The notes beneath the pieces were generated by a model. It was not told the DNA's origin. It did no database searches and saw only the letters and a program-made list of their open reading frames with translations. A stretch of 13,687 nucleotides of DNA from Candidatus Margulisiibacteriota bacterium (GTDB lineage Bacteria > Margulisbacteria > WOR-1 > O2-12-FULL-45-9), in the NCBI GenBank assembly GCA_028714935.1, contig JAQTLJ010000009.1, positions 1,604-15,290 on the forward strand, written 5' to 3'. Below are positions 1-7,548 of this stretch, piece by piece (positions within the stretch are counted from its first letter, which is position 1; each line of letters starts with the position of its first letter). A program made the position numbers and the translations under genes.

Positions 1-20
1 ACTGTTCTATTTTTTTTCAT
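1..20 (-). CDS. Start of an unidentified gene, cut by the window edge
   Basis: After the rplQ TAG stop there is a GGAG motif, 7 bases, then an ATG (bases 20 to 18) that opens a frame reading M-K-K-N-R-T before the window ends. Spacing and ribosome binding site match the other genes of this operon, so a further cotranscribed gene is plausible. Six codons cannot identify a product. In many bacteria truA (tRNA pseudouridine synthase) follows rplQ, but that is only a guess from context. Confidence 0.4.
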
Positions 21-31
21 CCTATCGCTCC

Positions 32-382
32 CTATAGCAGCTCAAGGACGGCCATCGGCGAGGCGTCGCCCCGGCGAAAACCGGTCCTAATAATCCGCGT
101 GAACCCACCAACCCTGCCCTCAAAACGCTCCGGAAAAGTCTTGAATATCTTGGAAACGATCTGCCTTTCCCCCATGAATGACTCGACTTTCCGACGGGCA
201 TGCAGATCGTTTTTTTTGGAGATCGAGATCAATTGCTCGGCGATCTTCCTGGCTTCCTTGGCACGGGTCACGGTCACTTCAACCTTGCCGTTAAGGAAAA
301 GCCCGCGGACAATGCCGCGCAAAACCGCTATCCTCTGGTCGGTGGGCAGGCCTAGTTTTTTGTTCCCTCTTCTGTGCCTCAT
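32..382 (-). CDS. rplQ: 50S ribosomal protein L17
   Basis: L17 is a bacterial large-subunit protein near the exit-tunnel side of 23S rRNA. The 116-residue product has the family opening MRHRR followed by K-L-G (residues 9 to 11), the helix around VTRAKEARKIAEQL (37 to 50) and the C-terminal G-D-A-S-P-M-A-V-L-E-L block (105 to 115). This matches the usual length of a minimal L17 (about 115 to 130). The ATG shares an ATGA overlap with the rpoA TGA stop, so translation is probably coupled to rpoA. The stop is TAG. It is the last recognisable gene of the alpha-type block, as in most bacteria. Confidence 0.97.
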   Translation of the reverse strand: MRHRRGNKKLGLPTDQRIAVLRGIVRGLFLNGKVEVTVTRAKEARKIAEQLISISKKNDLHARRKVESFMGERQIVSKIFKTFPERFEGRVGGFTRIIRTGFRRGDASPMAVLELL

Positions 383-1326
383 TCCACCTTTTCTCCCTTG
401 AGAGCCAGTTTATACTCGGCTAATTTCTCCCGCACCTCATCCAGCGATTTCGAGCCGAAATTCTTATGCTTCATCAGATCCGCTTCCGAATTGGCGATCA
501 ATTCTCCGACCGTCTTGATCCCGGCTTTTTTAAGGCAATTTAGCGAGCGCGCTGACAGCTCCAGGTCCTCTATGGTCATTTCCAGCGTTGCCTCAGACAC
601 ATCCAGCTTCCTTTCGGGCTCAACACCGATCACATCCCCCTTCTCTCCCAAATGGATAAAAAGGTCGACGTGCTTGGCCAAGATCCTGGCGCTTTCCCTG
701 ACCGCATCTTCAGGCTTGATGCTGCCATTCGTCCAAACCGAAAGCACCAAGCGGTCATAATTGATCTCCTGGCCGACGCGCACTTCTTCCGTCGCCATGT
801 TAACTTTAAGGACGGGAGTGAACAAAGAATCCGTCGGGATATAACCAACCGGCAGATTGGGCTTTTTGTTCGCCTCAGCCGTAACATAACCTTTACCGCG
901 CTCTACGATCATTTCCATGTCGATCTTACCCGAACTATCCAGTGTAGCGATCACATGGTCGGGATTGATGATCTCGATTTCCGCGTCATGTTCAATATCC
1001 CCAGCCTTGACCTCCCCCTTGCCTTTAGCCTTTAAGGTGACGACCTTTGGCTGCTCGGAATGAGAGCGGATGACCACTTCTTTAAGATTAAGACAAATCT
1101 GCAGGACATCTTCCACCACGCCAGGAATAGTGGAAAAAGAATGGGGCACACCCTCGATTTTTACGGCTGAAACAGCTGCCCCGTAAAGAGATGAAAGCAG
1201 GACACGCCGCAGGGAATTACCTAAAGTCGCACCGTACCCACGCTCCAGCGGCTCAACGACAAATTGACCGTAGCTGTCCTTAGATTCCACTACTCTAACC
1301 CAGGGCTTTTCTCCGATACTTATCAT
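379..1326 (-). CDS. rpoA: DNA-directed RNA polymerase subunit alpha
   Basis: Alpha forms the dimer that nucleates assembly of RNA polymerase. The protein is 315 residues. The N-terminal assembly domain covers about 1 to 230 and includes the E-R-G-Y-G-A-T-L-G-N-S-L-R-R-V-L-L-S-S run at 28 to 46. After a linker, the C-terminal DNA-binding domain (about 248 to 312) keeps the UP-element contacts. In the motif LSARSLNC, R260 and N263 correspond to E. coli R265 and N268, while G291 and K293 correspond to G296 and K298. An AAGGAGG site at 1336 to 1342 lies 9 bases before the ATG, after an 18-base spacer from rpsD. The stop is TGA, overlapping the rplQ start. Confidence 0.99.
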   Translation of the reverse strand: MISIGEKPWVRVVESKDSYGQFVVEPLERGYGATLGNSLRRVLLSSLYGAAVSAVKIEGVPHSFSTIPGVVEDVLQICLNLKEVVIRSHSEQPKVVTLKAKGKGEVKAGDIEHDAEIEIINPDHVIATLDSSGKIDMEMIVERGKGYVTAEANKKPNLPVGYIPTDSLFTPVLKVNMATEEVRVGQEINYDRLVLSVWTNGSIKPEDAVRESARILAKHVDLFIHLGEKGDVIGVEPERKLDVSEATLEMTIEDLELSARSLNCLKKAGIKTVGELIANSEADLMKHKNFGSKSLDEVREKLAEYKLALKGEKVE

Positions 1327-1335
1327 TACTACCTG

Positions 1336-1342
1336 CCTCCTT
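1336..1342 (-). promoter_or_regulatory. Ribosome binding site of rpoA
   Basis: The coding strand reads AAGGAGG, a full anti-16S match, in the 18-base spacer between rpsD and rpoA and 9 bases before the ATG. It is among the strongest sites in the window, and unlike many genes here it is not buried in the preceding gene. Confidence 0.8.
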
Positions 1343-1344
1343 CT

Positions 1345-1962
1345 TTAACGCGAATAATACTCAACGATCAAATGGTCTTCGAGCAGCGTGCCGATCTCAT
1401 CCCGTCTCGGGATAGCTACGACCTTCCCTTCCGCCTCTCCGGTCACAGCCAACCAAGCTGGCGGACTGTAATCAGGCATCTTTTCCTGCGTTGCTTTGAC
1501 CAAGGCGACTATTTTCGGCCTGATTTTTATCAAGTCGCCGGCTCTCACCTGAAAAGAGGGAATATTGGTCTTTTGTCCATTAATATCAAGGCCGCCGTTA
1601 CGGATCAGCTGTCTCGCCCCCTGCCTTGAAGTCGTGAAGCCCAGCCGGAATATCACATTATCCAAACGCCTTTCCAAAATCTCCAGCAACTTTTCTCCGG
1701 TCGCGCCTTTGCTTCTCGCGGCTTCTTCAAAATATTTTTCAAACTGGCGTTCTGTCAGCCCATAGATCCTTCGTGCTTTCTGCTTTTCTCTAAGCCTGAT
1801 GCCGTATTCAGATATCCTGAGCGGCAGCTTGCCATGTTGCCCCGGCGCGTAGGATCGTTTGGAAAAAGGGCATTTTTCAGTCGCGCATTTCTCTCCTTTT
1901 AAATAAAGCTTTTCCCTCTCCCTCCGACACAGTTTACAGGTCGCAGTCGTATGTCTCCCCAT
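1345..1962 (-). CDS. rpsD: 30S ribosomal protein S4, zinc-binding form
   Basis: S4 is a primary 16S rRNA binder that nucleates 30S assembly and, in several bacteria, represses the alpha operon. The product is 205 residues, normal for the family. Cysteines C9, C12, C26 and C31 occupy the zinc positions known from Thermus S4. The core carries S-Y-A-P-G-Q-H-G (37 to 44), and the S4 RNA-binding domain spans about 98 to 160 (RLDNVIFRLGF). The frame is open further upstream to 1992, but the ATG at 1962 gives the canonical MGRH start and overlaps the rpsK TAA as TAATG, so I chose it. Placement between rpsK and rpoA is the classic alpha-operon order. Confidence 0.98.
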   Translation of the reverse strand: MGRHTTATCKLCRREREKLYLKGEKCATEKCPFSKRSYAPGQHGKLPLRISEYGIRLREKQKARRIYGLTERQFEKYFEEAARSKGATGEKLLEILERRLDNVIFRLGFTTSRQGARQLIRNGGLDINGQKTNIPSFQVRAGDLIKIRPKIVALVKATQEKMPDYSPPAWLAVTGEAEGKVVAIPRRDEIGTLLEDHLIVEYYSR

Positions 1963-2357
1963 TAGACCCTTCTCCTTTTCGGCGGACGGCACCCATTATG
2001 GGGAATGGGCGTAACATCCTTGATCGAATTGATCTCCAGCCCGGTCGCTTGCAGGGCACGGATGGCCGTTTCCCTGCCGGCACCCGGTCCTTTGACCAGC
2101 ACATTAACTTCCCTCACGCCCATATCAAGCGCTTTTTTAGCAGCTAACTCAGCCGCTGAAGAAGCCGCAAAAGGGGTCCCTTTTTTAGTCCCTTTAAAGC
2201 CAACTCCACCCGCCGAAGCCCAGGCAACCACTCCCCCGCTTTCATCCGTAATTGAGATGATGGTATTATTAAAAGTCGCTTTGATGTGAGCCACGCCGAC
2301 TGCGGACACCTTTCTTTCCCGTTTTTTCTTTTTTATCTTGGTCGTTGTTTCAGCCAT
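1962..2357 (-). CDS. rpsK: 30S ribosomal protein S11
   Basis: S11 sits on the 30S platform, where it helps shape the E site and mRNA exit. The 131-residue product has a lysine-rich basic N-terminus (7 to 16), the core HIKATFNNTIISITD (24 to 38), the glycine-rich V-K-G-P-G-A-G-R-E-T-A-I-R-A-L-Q block (88 to 103), and the invariant C-terminus DVTPIPHNGCRPPKRRRV (114 to 131). An AGGAG site lies rather far upstream (roughly 17 bases) across a 14-base spacer from rpsM. The stop is TAA and shares one base with the rpsD start. Confidence 0.99.
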   Translation of the reverse strand: MAETTTKIKKKKRERKVSAVGVAHIKATFNNTIISITDESGGVVAWASAGGVGFKGTKKGTPFAASSAAELAAKKALDMGVREVNVLVKGPGAGRETAIRALQATGLEINSIKDVTPIPHNGCRPPKRRRV

Positions 2358-2371
2358 ATTTATTTAAATTT

Positions 2372-2758
2372 TCACTCCTTTTTTTCTTCTTCTTTCTTTT
2401 TGCCGAGACCAACCGTCAGTCTCTTCCCTCTCTTGGTTCTGCCGTTTGTCCGCGTGCGCTGGCCGCGGCAGGGCAGCCCTTTCCGGTGCCGCGAGCCGCG
2501 ATAAGTGCCGATATCCATTAGCCGTTTGATATCCATGGTAATATCTTTACGCAGATCCCCTTCGACCTTATAATTTTTAAGTTCCTCACGCAGAGCAACA
2601 ACATCAGCATCGTTTAGATCTTTCACTTTGCGCAACGGATCAACGTTAGTCTTGGCCAGTATTTGCCCGCTTAAAGTGCGGCCAATGCCATATATGTAAG
2701 TCAACGCTACTTCAACATTCTTATTCGGCGGCAGATCGACACCAACCAATCGTACCAT
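2372..2758 (-). CDS. rpsM: 30S ribosomal protein S13
   Basis: S13 forms subunit bridges in the 30S head and touches the P-site tRNA with its basic tail. The product is 128 residues. The N-terminus is V-R-L-V-G-V-D-L-P (2 to 10), followed by the helix-two-turn-helix region with Y-I-Y-G-I-G (21 to 26). The signature YRGSRHRKGLPCRGQRTRTN covers 87 to 105. The tail after residue 110 is very rich in lysine and glutamate, ending KKKEEEKKE. The ATG follows an AGGAGGGG site in the 20-base spacer after rpmJ. In E. coli the S4-repressor pseudoknot lies upstream of rpsM. The short spacer here leaves little room for a comparable leader. The stop is TGA. Confidence 0.99.
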   Translation of the reverse strand: MVRLVGVDLPPNKNVEVALTYIYGIGRTLSGQILAKTNVDPLRKVKDLNDADVVALREELKNYKVEGDLRKDITMDIKRLMDIGTYRGSRHRKGLPCRGQRTRTNGRTKRGKRLTVGLGKKKEEEKKE

Positions 2759-2778
2759 TTTAAATTACCCCTCCTAAC

Positions 2779-2892
2779 TTATCCTTGTCTTTGCTTATGC
2801 TTGGGATTTTCGCAAATAATATAGACTCTTCCATGCCTTCTGACAACTTTGCATTTTTCGCAGATCTTTTTTACTGACGCTCGAACTTTCAT
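2779..2892 (-). CDS. rpmJ: 50S ribosomal protein L36
   Basis: This 37-residue gene lies between infA and rpsM. It reads MKVRASVKKICEKCK at the start and ends K-Q-R-Q-G. The zinc ligands C11, C14, C27 and H32 are all present, so this is the zinc-binding form of L36, a small protein that braces 23S rRNA late in 50S assembly. A TGGAG site lies 10 bases before the ATG. The spacers are 22 bases to infA and 20 bases to rpsM. The order infA-rpmJ-rpsM is typical of many bacteria. The stop is TAA. Confidence 0.98.
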   Translation of the reverse strand: MKVRASVKKICEKCKVVRRHGRVYIICENPKHKQRQG

Positions 2893-2914
2893 TAGTTATT
2901 TTCTCCATTCCATT

Positions 2915-3136
2915 TTATTTCATCCGGAATGTAATTCGTCCCTTTGTGAGATCGTAAGGCGAGAGTTCCATCTTCACCTTGTCTCCGGGAAGTATCCGGA
3001 TAAAATGCTTACGTATCTTACCCGACACATGCGCCAGGATAAGCTGACCGGTTTCGATCCTGACCCTGAACAAAGCGTTCGGCAGCGCTTCGGTCACTTC
3101 CCCTTCAATTTCAATTACATCTTTTTCTTTTGTCAT
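2915..3136 (-). CDS. infA: Translation initiation factor IF-1
   Basis: IF-1 binds the 30S A site during initiation and works with IF-2 and IF-3. The 73-residue product is a single OB fold with the family signature: E-G-E-V-T-E-A-L-P-N (11 to 20), the H-V-S-G-K-I-R segment (36 to 42), and R-I-L-P-G-D-K-V-K-M-E-L-S-P-Y-D-L-T-K-G-R-I (48 to 68). Length is normal. The ATG overlaps the map TGA stop as ATGA, indicating coupled translation. Location between map and rpmJ is the common arrangement in Gram-positives and many uncultured phyla. Confidence 0.99.
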   Translation of the reverse strand: MTKEKDVIEIEGEVTEALPNALFRVRIETGQLILAHVSGKIRKHFIRILPGDKVKMELSPYDLTKGRITFRMK

Positions 3137-3885
3137 ATTGCTGTCAATATCTCCGGATCCCCATCTGTGATCAACACTGTATGTTCAAAATGGCAGGACA
3201 GGCTCCTATCTTCAGTAATGACCGTCCAGCCGTCGTCCAGTGTCTTGATCTTCCAGCCTCCAATGTTGAGCATCGGTTCTATCGCCAGCGTCATGCCAGG
3301 CTTTAGTTCCGGCCCTTCTCCAGGCCGACCATAATTCGGGATCAGCGGATCTTCATGGAGGTCAACTCCCACCCCATGTCCGTACAGGTCCCGCACTACG
3401 GAAAAACCATTTTTTTCTGCTATCTTCTGGATGGCAGAAGAAATGTCGCCGAGGTGATTCCCGGCTCTGGCCTGCTTGATACCAGCCTGGAGGGCTTGCT
3501 CACCTGCCCGGACCAGCTTCAGCGTCTTTTTTACGACTTTCCCGACTGGAAATGTCGCGGCTGTATCGCCGCAGTAGCCGCTGAGCTTGGCGCCGACATC
3601 CAGGCTAACAATATCCCCTGCCTGAATGACCCGCCGACTGGGAATGCCATGAACCACTTCTTCATTAACGGAAATGCAGGTAGCATGCCGGTAACCTCGA
3701 TAACCGATAAAGACCGGCACCGCCTTCCTTTCCCGGATCAATCTTTCCGCAAAACTATCAAGGTACTCGGTTGTAACTCCCTCTTTGATCTCTCCGCTTG
3801 TCCGCGCCAGGGCTTCCGCCGTAATGGAGCAGACCTCTTTCATCCGCTCGATCTCCGCTGCGGATTTTATTTTAATTCCTGCCAT
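3133..3885 (-). CDS. map: Methionine aminopeptidase, type I
   Basis: The enzyme removes the initiator methionine from nascent proteins using two metal ions. The 250-residue pita-bread fold protein shows all five metal ligands at family positions: D96 (SLDVG), D107 (CGDTA), H170 (GHGVG), E203 (AIEP) and E234 (FEHT). The active-site H79 (VVHG) is also present. There is no N-terminal zinc-finger extension, so it is the short bacterial type Ia form. I start at the ATG at 3885. An in-frame TTG two codons upstream (3891) is possible but has no better ribosome site. The start lies 14 bases inside adk. The stop is TGA, overlapping infA. Confidence 0.98.
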   Translation of the reverse strand: MAGIKIKSAAEIERMKEVCSITAEALARTSGEIKEGVTTEYLDSFAERLIRERKAVPVFIGYRGYRHATCISVNEEVVHGIPSRRVIQAGDIVSLDVGAKLSGYCGDTAATFPVGKVVKKTLKLVRAGEQALQAGIKQARAGNHLGDISSAIQKIAEKNGFSVVRDLYGHGVGVDLHEDPLIPNYGRPGEGPELKPGMTLAIEPMLNIGGWKIKTLDDGWTVITEDRSLSCHFEHTVLITDGDPEILTAI

Positions 3886-4525
3886 ACCCAACTACAGACA
3901 ACAATCTGCTAAAAACGCTTTCAATTGAACCCCCGGCATCGATCGCCGCCAATTTATTCTGCTTCTGATAGCGCTCGATCAGCGGCTTTGTTTGTTCCGC
4001 ATAAACCTCAAACCTGGTGCGGATAGCCTTTTCTTCATCGTCCTTCCGCTGATAGAGCTCTCCGCCGCAAAGATCGCATTTGTTTTCGACTTTTGGACGT
4101 TTGTATTTAACATGAAAAACCGCGCCGCAGTTTTTACAGCTCCTTCTGCCCGAAAGCCTCTCGACCACCTGTTCCTTGTCAACCTTAAAATAAATTACTT
4201 TACCCAGTTCCAGTTTCATCTCATCAAGCATATTATCAAAGGCCTCGGCCTGAACAGCCGACCGCGGGAATCCGTCTATAATGCATCCTGACATGCAGTC
4301 CGGATCGCTAATCCTCTTCCTGGTCAATTCGATCGTCAATTCATCTGGGACCAGTTTTCCCGCATCCATGAACTCTCTGGCCCGCTTACCGATATCCGAT
4401 CCTTGCCTGACTTCTTCTCTTAAAATATCACCCAGAGAAATGTGCGGAATTTTCAATTTTTCCGCCAGCATTTTCGCCTGTGTTCCTTTGCCGGATCCAG
4501 GCGGCCCCAAAAAAACCAGGATCAT
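3872..4525 (-). CDS. adk: Adenylate kinase, zinc-LID form
   Basis: Adk interconverts ATP plus AMP with two ADP in the cytoplasm. The 217-residue protein is the long bacterial form. The P-loop GPPGSGKGT lies at 7 to 15, AMP-site arginines at R36 and R88 (in DGFPR, 84 to 88), and LID arginines around R123, R127 and R128. The LID carries C130, C133, C150 and C153, a structural zinc site seen in many Gram-positive and thermophilic enzymes but not in E. coli. R169 and R171 form the later arginine pair. The ATG overlaps the secY TGA stop as ATGA. The secY-adk-map order is the standard spc-operon tail outside Proteobacteria. Confidence 0.99.
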   Translation of the reverse strand: MILVFLGPPGSGKGTQAKMLAEKLKIPHISLGDILREEVRQGSDIGKRAREFMDAGKLVPDELTIELTRKRISDPDCMSGCIIDGFPRSAVQAEAFDNMLDEMKLELGKVIYFKVDKEQVVERLSGRRSCKNCGAVFHVKYKRPKVENKCDLCGGELYQRKDDEEKAIRTRFEVYAEQTKPLIERYQKQNKLAAIDAGGSIESVFSRLLSVVGYGRN

Positions 4526-5784
4526 GCCAGCAGTCCTTCATACTGCCGGGTGATCAAGTGGGTCTCGATTTGTCTAACAAGGTCCATGGCCACCCCAACC
4601 ACGATCAAAAGCGCTGTTGCGCCTAACCCCTGAAAAGAGGAAATGTGCGTCATGTGCTCAACAATCGAAGGCACAATGGCAACTATTGCCAAAAACAACG
4701 CGCCGACCAGGGTCAACCGGGAAAGCACATATTCCAGGTATTGTGCGGTCGGCTTCCCCGGCCGTATGCCGGTAATGAATCCGCCGTATTTTTTGATGTT
4801 TTCAGCCAGTTCCGCCGGATTAAAAGTGATCGCGGTATAAAAATAGGTAAAGAAAAATATCAAGATGAAGTAGAAAACCATATAAAGAGAGCCGGATGGA
4901 GAAAAATATGAAACTATTTTCTGTATCGCTGGATTAGGTATAAACTGGCCAATAGTCGCAGGGAACAACAGCACGGAAGAAGCAAAGATGATCGGGATTA
5001 CCCCGCCCTGATTGATCCTTAGCGGGATATAGGTTGTTTGTCCGCCGTACATTTTTCTGCCGACAACGCGTTTCGCATACTGGACCTGGATCCGCCGCTG
5101 CCCTTCCTGAACGATCACGATCGCCACGATCATCAGCAGGAAAGATATGAGGAGTATTCCCACCCCGATCATCGAGGCGCCACCGCGGACCAGCGTCGCT
5201 GTTTGCGCGACATAAGCCGGGATCCGCGAGACAATGCCGACAAAGATCAACAGCGAAGCGCCGTTGCCAATGCCATTTTCAGTCAGTAATTCGGCAAACC
5301 ACATTACCAGCGTACTGCCGGCGGTCAGCGCGACCATCGTGCCTACAAGGAAAAACGTAAAATTGTAGCCTTCAAGCATTACGCCCCTCAGCCAAAAGGC
5401 CATGCCAAAAGCCTCAAAAGCCGCCAACACAACGGTCAAATAGCGGGTGTATCTGGCGATCTGTTTTCTGCCCGCGTCACCCTCTTTTTGCAGTTCCTCA
5501 AGCTGAGGAATAACTACGGTCAATAATTGCATAATGATCGAAGCGTTGATGTAAGGCACGATCCCCATGGAAAAGATCGAGAATTTCATCAGCGCCCCGC
5601 CGGTGAACAGGTCAAGAAATCCCAGAATGTTCCCCCGGCCAAAAAGAGTTGCCAGCTTTGCGGCATCAATGCCGGCTGCCGGGATATGCGCCCCCAACCG
5701 GAAAAGGATTATCATTGCCAAAGAGTAAAGGATCTTTTTTCGCAGATCGGTGATATTGAAAATCCCGGAAATTACGTTAAACAT
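4522..5784 (-). CDS. secY: Protein translocase subunit SecY
   Basis: SecY is the channel of the SecYEG translocon in the inner membrane. The 420-residue protein has the expected ten-helix hydrophobic pattern, starting near residue 20 and ending near 400. The plug and lateral-gate region (about 55 to 90) includes LDLFTGGALMKFSIF and Y-I-N-A-S-I-I-M-Q-L-L. The cytoplasmic loop that contacts SecA and ribosomes holds KRVVGRKMYGGQTTYIPLR (238 to 256). The later signature GGFITGIRPGKPT lies at 334 to 346. The tail is RQYEGLLA. The start ATG lies within the end of rplO (13-base overlap) with an AGGAGG site only 3 bases upstream. The stop is TGA. Confidence 0.99.
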   Translation of the reverse strand: MFNVISGIFNITDLRKKILYSLAMIILFRLGAHIPAAGIDAAKLATLFGRGNILGFLDLFTGGALMKFSIFSMGIVPYINASIIMQLLTVVIPQLEELQKEGDAGRKQIARYTRYLTVVLAAFEAFGMAFWLRGVMLEGYNFTFFLVGTMVALTAGSTLVMWFAELLTENGIGNGASLLIFVGIVSRIPAYVAQTATLVRGGASMIGVGILLISFLLMIVAIVIVQEGQRRIQVQYAKRVVGRKMYGGQTTYIPLRINQGGVIPIIFASSVLLFPATIGQFIPNPAIQKIVSYFSPSGSLYMVFYFILIFFFTYFYTAITFNPAELAENIKKYGGFITGIRPGKPTAQYLEYVLSRLTLVGALFLAIVAIVPSIVEHMTHISSFQGLGATALLIVVGVAMDLVRQIETHLITRQYEGLLA

Positions 5785-6188
5785 TTGCCTCCTGCCGCTT
5801 CGATCTTTTTCTTTGCTGACTCTGAAAACTTGTCAGCTTTAACTGTCAGCGCTTTTTTGATCTCGCCCGTGCCTAATATTTTTAACAAGCCAGCAACTTT
5901 TAGCATTTCCTTATTGACCTCGCCGTCATATTGGTTCAAGTCCGAGACATTAATGACTGAGTATTCTTTTTTGAACGGATAATTTTTAAAACCGCGCTTG
6001 GGCAGCCGGCGGTAAAGCGGCGTCTGCCCGCCCTCAAAGCGCAAGCCTTTTGTCCCCCCGCTCCGGCTTTTTTGCCCTTTATGGCCGCGGCCGCAGGTTT
6101 TACCCCAACCGGAACTAGTCCCGCGCCCAACTCGCCTCTTTCTTTTTTTTGAACCGTCCTGCGGCTGTAAATCGTTAAGCTGCAACAT
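5772..6188 (-). CDS. rplO: 50S ribosomal protein L15
   Basis: L15 is a late-assembly 50S protein with a long glycine-rich arm threaded into 23S rRNA. With the ATG at 6188 it is 138 residues and begins M-L-Q-L-N-D-L. It contains R-V-G-R-G-T-S-S-G-W-G-K-T-C-G-R-G-H-K-G-Q (19 to 39), typical of L15. The frame is open to 6311, but that longer version only adds residues that shadow rpsE, so I reject it. The start lies 14 bases inside the end of rpsE with no rpmD (L30) between them, unlike E. coli or Bacillus. The length is slightly under the usual 144 to 150. Confidence 0.96.
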   Translation of the reverse strand: MLQLNDLQPQDGSKKRKRRVGRGTSSGWGKTCGRGHKGQKSRSGGTKGLRFEGGQTPLYRRLPKRGFKNYPFKKEYSVINVSDLNQYDGEVNKEMLKVAGLLKILGTGEIKKALTVKADKFSESAKKKIEAAGGKCLT

Positions 6189-6675
6189 AATCCACCTTGA
6201 TCTCCTTGCCGCGCAAAATTTTCTCATTGTCCAAGACCTTGAGCAAACAAAGTGCCGCCAAGGTCGCTCGGGCGACGTTAATCGCATTGTTGGAACCGAC
6301 CGATTTTGCAACTACATTTTTTATCCCGGATAATTCCAATATTGTCCGCACTGAGCCGCCGGCAATAACACCGGTGCCATGAGGCGCCGGCCGCAAAACC
6401 ACTTCACTGGCACCGAATTTGCCGATTATGTCATGAGGCAGCGTGCCCGCGATCTGCGCCACGGCGATCTGGTTCTTCTTGGCCGCTTCGACGCCTTTGC
6501 GGATCGCGGCAGAGACCTCGGCTGCTTTGCCGATGCCTAAACCGACATGAGAATTCATATCACCGACCACCACAACTGCGCGAAACCCCATCTTCTTGCC
6601 GCCTTTAACCACTTTGGTAACGCGTCTGATCTGAACGACTTTTTCTTTTAACTCTTGTTCCTTGTTTTCGATCAA
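6175..6675 (-). CDS. rpsE: 30S ribosomal protein S5, TTG start
   Basis: S5 sits at the mRNA entry side of the 30S subunit and affects decoding fidelity. The 166-residue product has the N-terminal dsRBD-like domain (about 10 to 75), with GGKKMGFRAVVVVGD at 25 to 39 and GLGIGKAAEV at 45 to 54. The C-terminal domain has R-P-A-P-H-G-T-G-V-I-A-G-G (95 to 107) and the S-N-N-A-I-N-V-A-R-A-T segment (128 to 138). The start is a TTG that shares TTGA with the rplR TGA stop, with an AAGGAGG site 9 bases upstream. No in-frame ATG or GTG lies near that site. The product reaches TAA inside the rplO start region. Confidence 0.97.
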   Translation of the reverse strand: MIENKEQELKEKVVQIRRVTKVVKGGKKMGFRAVVVVGDMNSHVGLGIGKAAEVSAAIRKGVEAAKKNQIAVAQIAGTLPHDIIGKFGASEVVLRPAPHGTGVIAGGSVRTILELSGIKNVVAKSVGSNNAINVARATLAALCLLKVLDNEKILRGKEIKVDYVAA

Positions 6676-6986
6676 AAGAGCAATCCTCCTTCTCTGGCTG
6701 CATCGGCCAGCGCTTTTATTCTGCCATGATAGCGAAAAACGCCGCGGTCAAACACAACAGCCTTTATCCCCGCCGCTTTGGCTTTTTCCGCCAGCGCCTT
6801 GCCGACCTGCTTGGCGGCAGCTATATTGCCACCCGCCTTGATCTTCAAGCTTGAAGCTGAAACCAAGGTCGAGCCTGATTGATCATCAATGATCTGGGCA
6901 TGGATATTGCGCAAACCGCGGAAGACCGAAAGACGCGGCCTGGCTTTATCACCGAATATTGTTCTCTTTCTTTTGCTGATCACCAT
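6672..6986 (-). CDS. rplR: 50S ribosomal protein L18
   Basis: L18 binds 5S rRNA together with L5 and anchors it in the central protuberance. The 104-residue product is at the short end of the family because the basic N-terminal tail is abbreviated (it starts MVISKRKRTIFG). The core is intact: R-P-R-L-S-V-F-R-G-L-R-N-I-H-A-Q-I-I-D-D (17 to 36), and the C-terminal V-V-F-D-R-G-V-F-R-Y-H-G-R-I-K-A-L-A-D-A-A-R-E-G-G (77 to 101), which is the family signature. The ATG follows the rplF TAA after a single base. The stop TGA overlaps the rpsE TTG start. Confidence 0.97.
   Translation of the reverse strand: MVISKRKRTIFGDKARPRLSVFRGLRNIHAQIIDDQSGSTLVSASSLKIKAGGNIAAAKQVGKALAEKAKAAGIKAVVFDRGVFRYHGRIKALADAAREGGLLF
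6685..6691 (-). promoter_or_regulatory. Ribosome binding site that fixes the rpsE TTG start
   Basis: The coding strand reads AAGGAGG, a perfect Shine-Dalgarno, 9 bases ahead of the TTG at 6675. It lies within the last codons of rplR. It supports TTG as the start of S5, since there is no in-frame ATG or GTG at a suitable distance. Confidence 0.85.
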
Positions 6987-6987
6987 T

Positions 6988-7542
6988 TTATGCTGCTCCT
7001 GCGGCGGTCTTAGCTGCTTTTCCAGCTTTCTTCCTGACCACTTCGCCCTGATATCTTATCCCTTTGCCTTTATACGGCTCGACTTCCCTGACCATTCTGA
7101 TCTCAGCCGCAATTTCCCCCACCACTTGCTTATCGGCGCCTTTGACCGTAACTTTATTGGTCCCTTCTACCAGTAATTCAATCCCTTCAGGCGCATTAAT
7201 TATCACCGGGTGTGAATACCCCATTTGCAACTGCAGGTTTTTCCCTTGTTTAATTGCCCGGTAACCGACCCCGACCAGCTCTAATTTTTTTTCAAACCCT
7301 TCGGTTACGCCGACCAACATATTCTTTATCAAGCTGTTATAAAGGCCCTGCATTGCTAAAAGTTTTTGGTCATGCGACCCGCAAATCGTCTGAACTTTAC
7401 CGTCCTTAACTTCTACCTTTATCAAAGTGTTGTATTCCTGGAGCAAATTACCCTTCGGCCCCTTGACGGTTATCGTGCCGTCCTGGACCTTCAATTCGAC
7501 TCCCTTTGGTATTTCGATTATTCTTTTGCCAATTCTACCCAT
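6988..7542 (-). CDS. rplF: 50S ribosomal protein L6
   Basis: L6 lies near the sarcin-ricin loop and the factor-binding site of the 50S subunit. The 184-residue protein shows the two tandem L6 repeats: the first begins M-G-R-I-G-K-R-I-I-E-I-P-K-G-V, and the second includes VGVGYRAIKQGKNLQLQMGYSH (90 to 111). The C-terminal signature E-P-Y-K-G-K-G-I-R-Y (155 to 164) is followed by an Ala- and Lys-rich tail. A GGTGA motif formed by the end of rpsH lies 6 bases before the ATG, so it depends on termination of the neighbour. The spacer is 6 bases. The stop is TAA. Confidence 0.99.
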   Translation of the reverse strand: MGRIGKRIIEIPKGVELKVQDGTITVKGPKGNLLQEYNTLIKVEVKDGKVQTICGSHDQKLLAMQGLYNSLIKNMLVGVTEGFEKKLELVGVGYRAIKQGKNLQLQMGYSHPVIINAPEGIELLVEGTNKVTVKGADKQVVGEIAAEIRMVREVEPYKGKGIRYQGEVVRKKAGKAAKTAAGAA

Positions 7543-7548
7543 TAGAGT

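Noticed and set aside
3355..3912. Plus-strand open frame of 185 codons opposite map
   Set aside because: Antisense to a methionine aminopeptidase with all catalytic residues; a shadow frame.
6189..6311. Longer start for rplO (41 extra codons)
   Set aside because: The extension shadows rpsE and has no L15-like sequence; the ATG at 6188 gives the canonical start.
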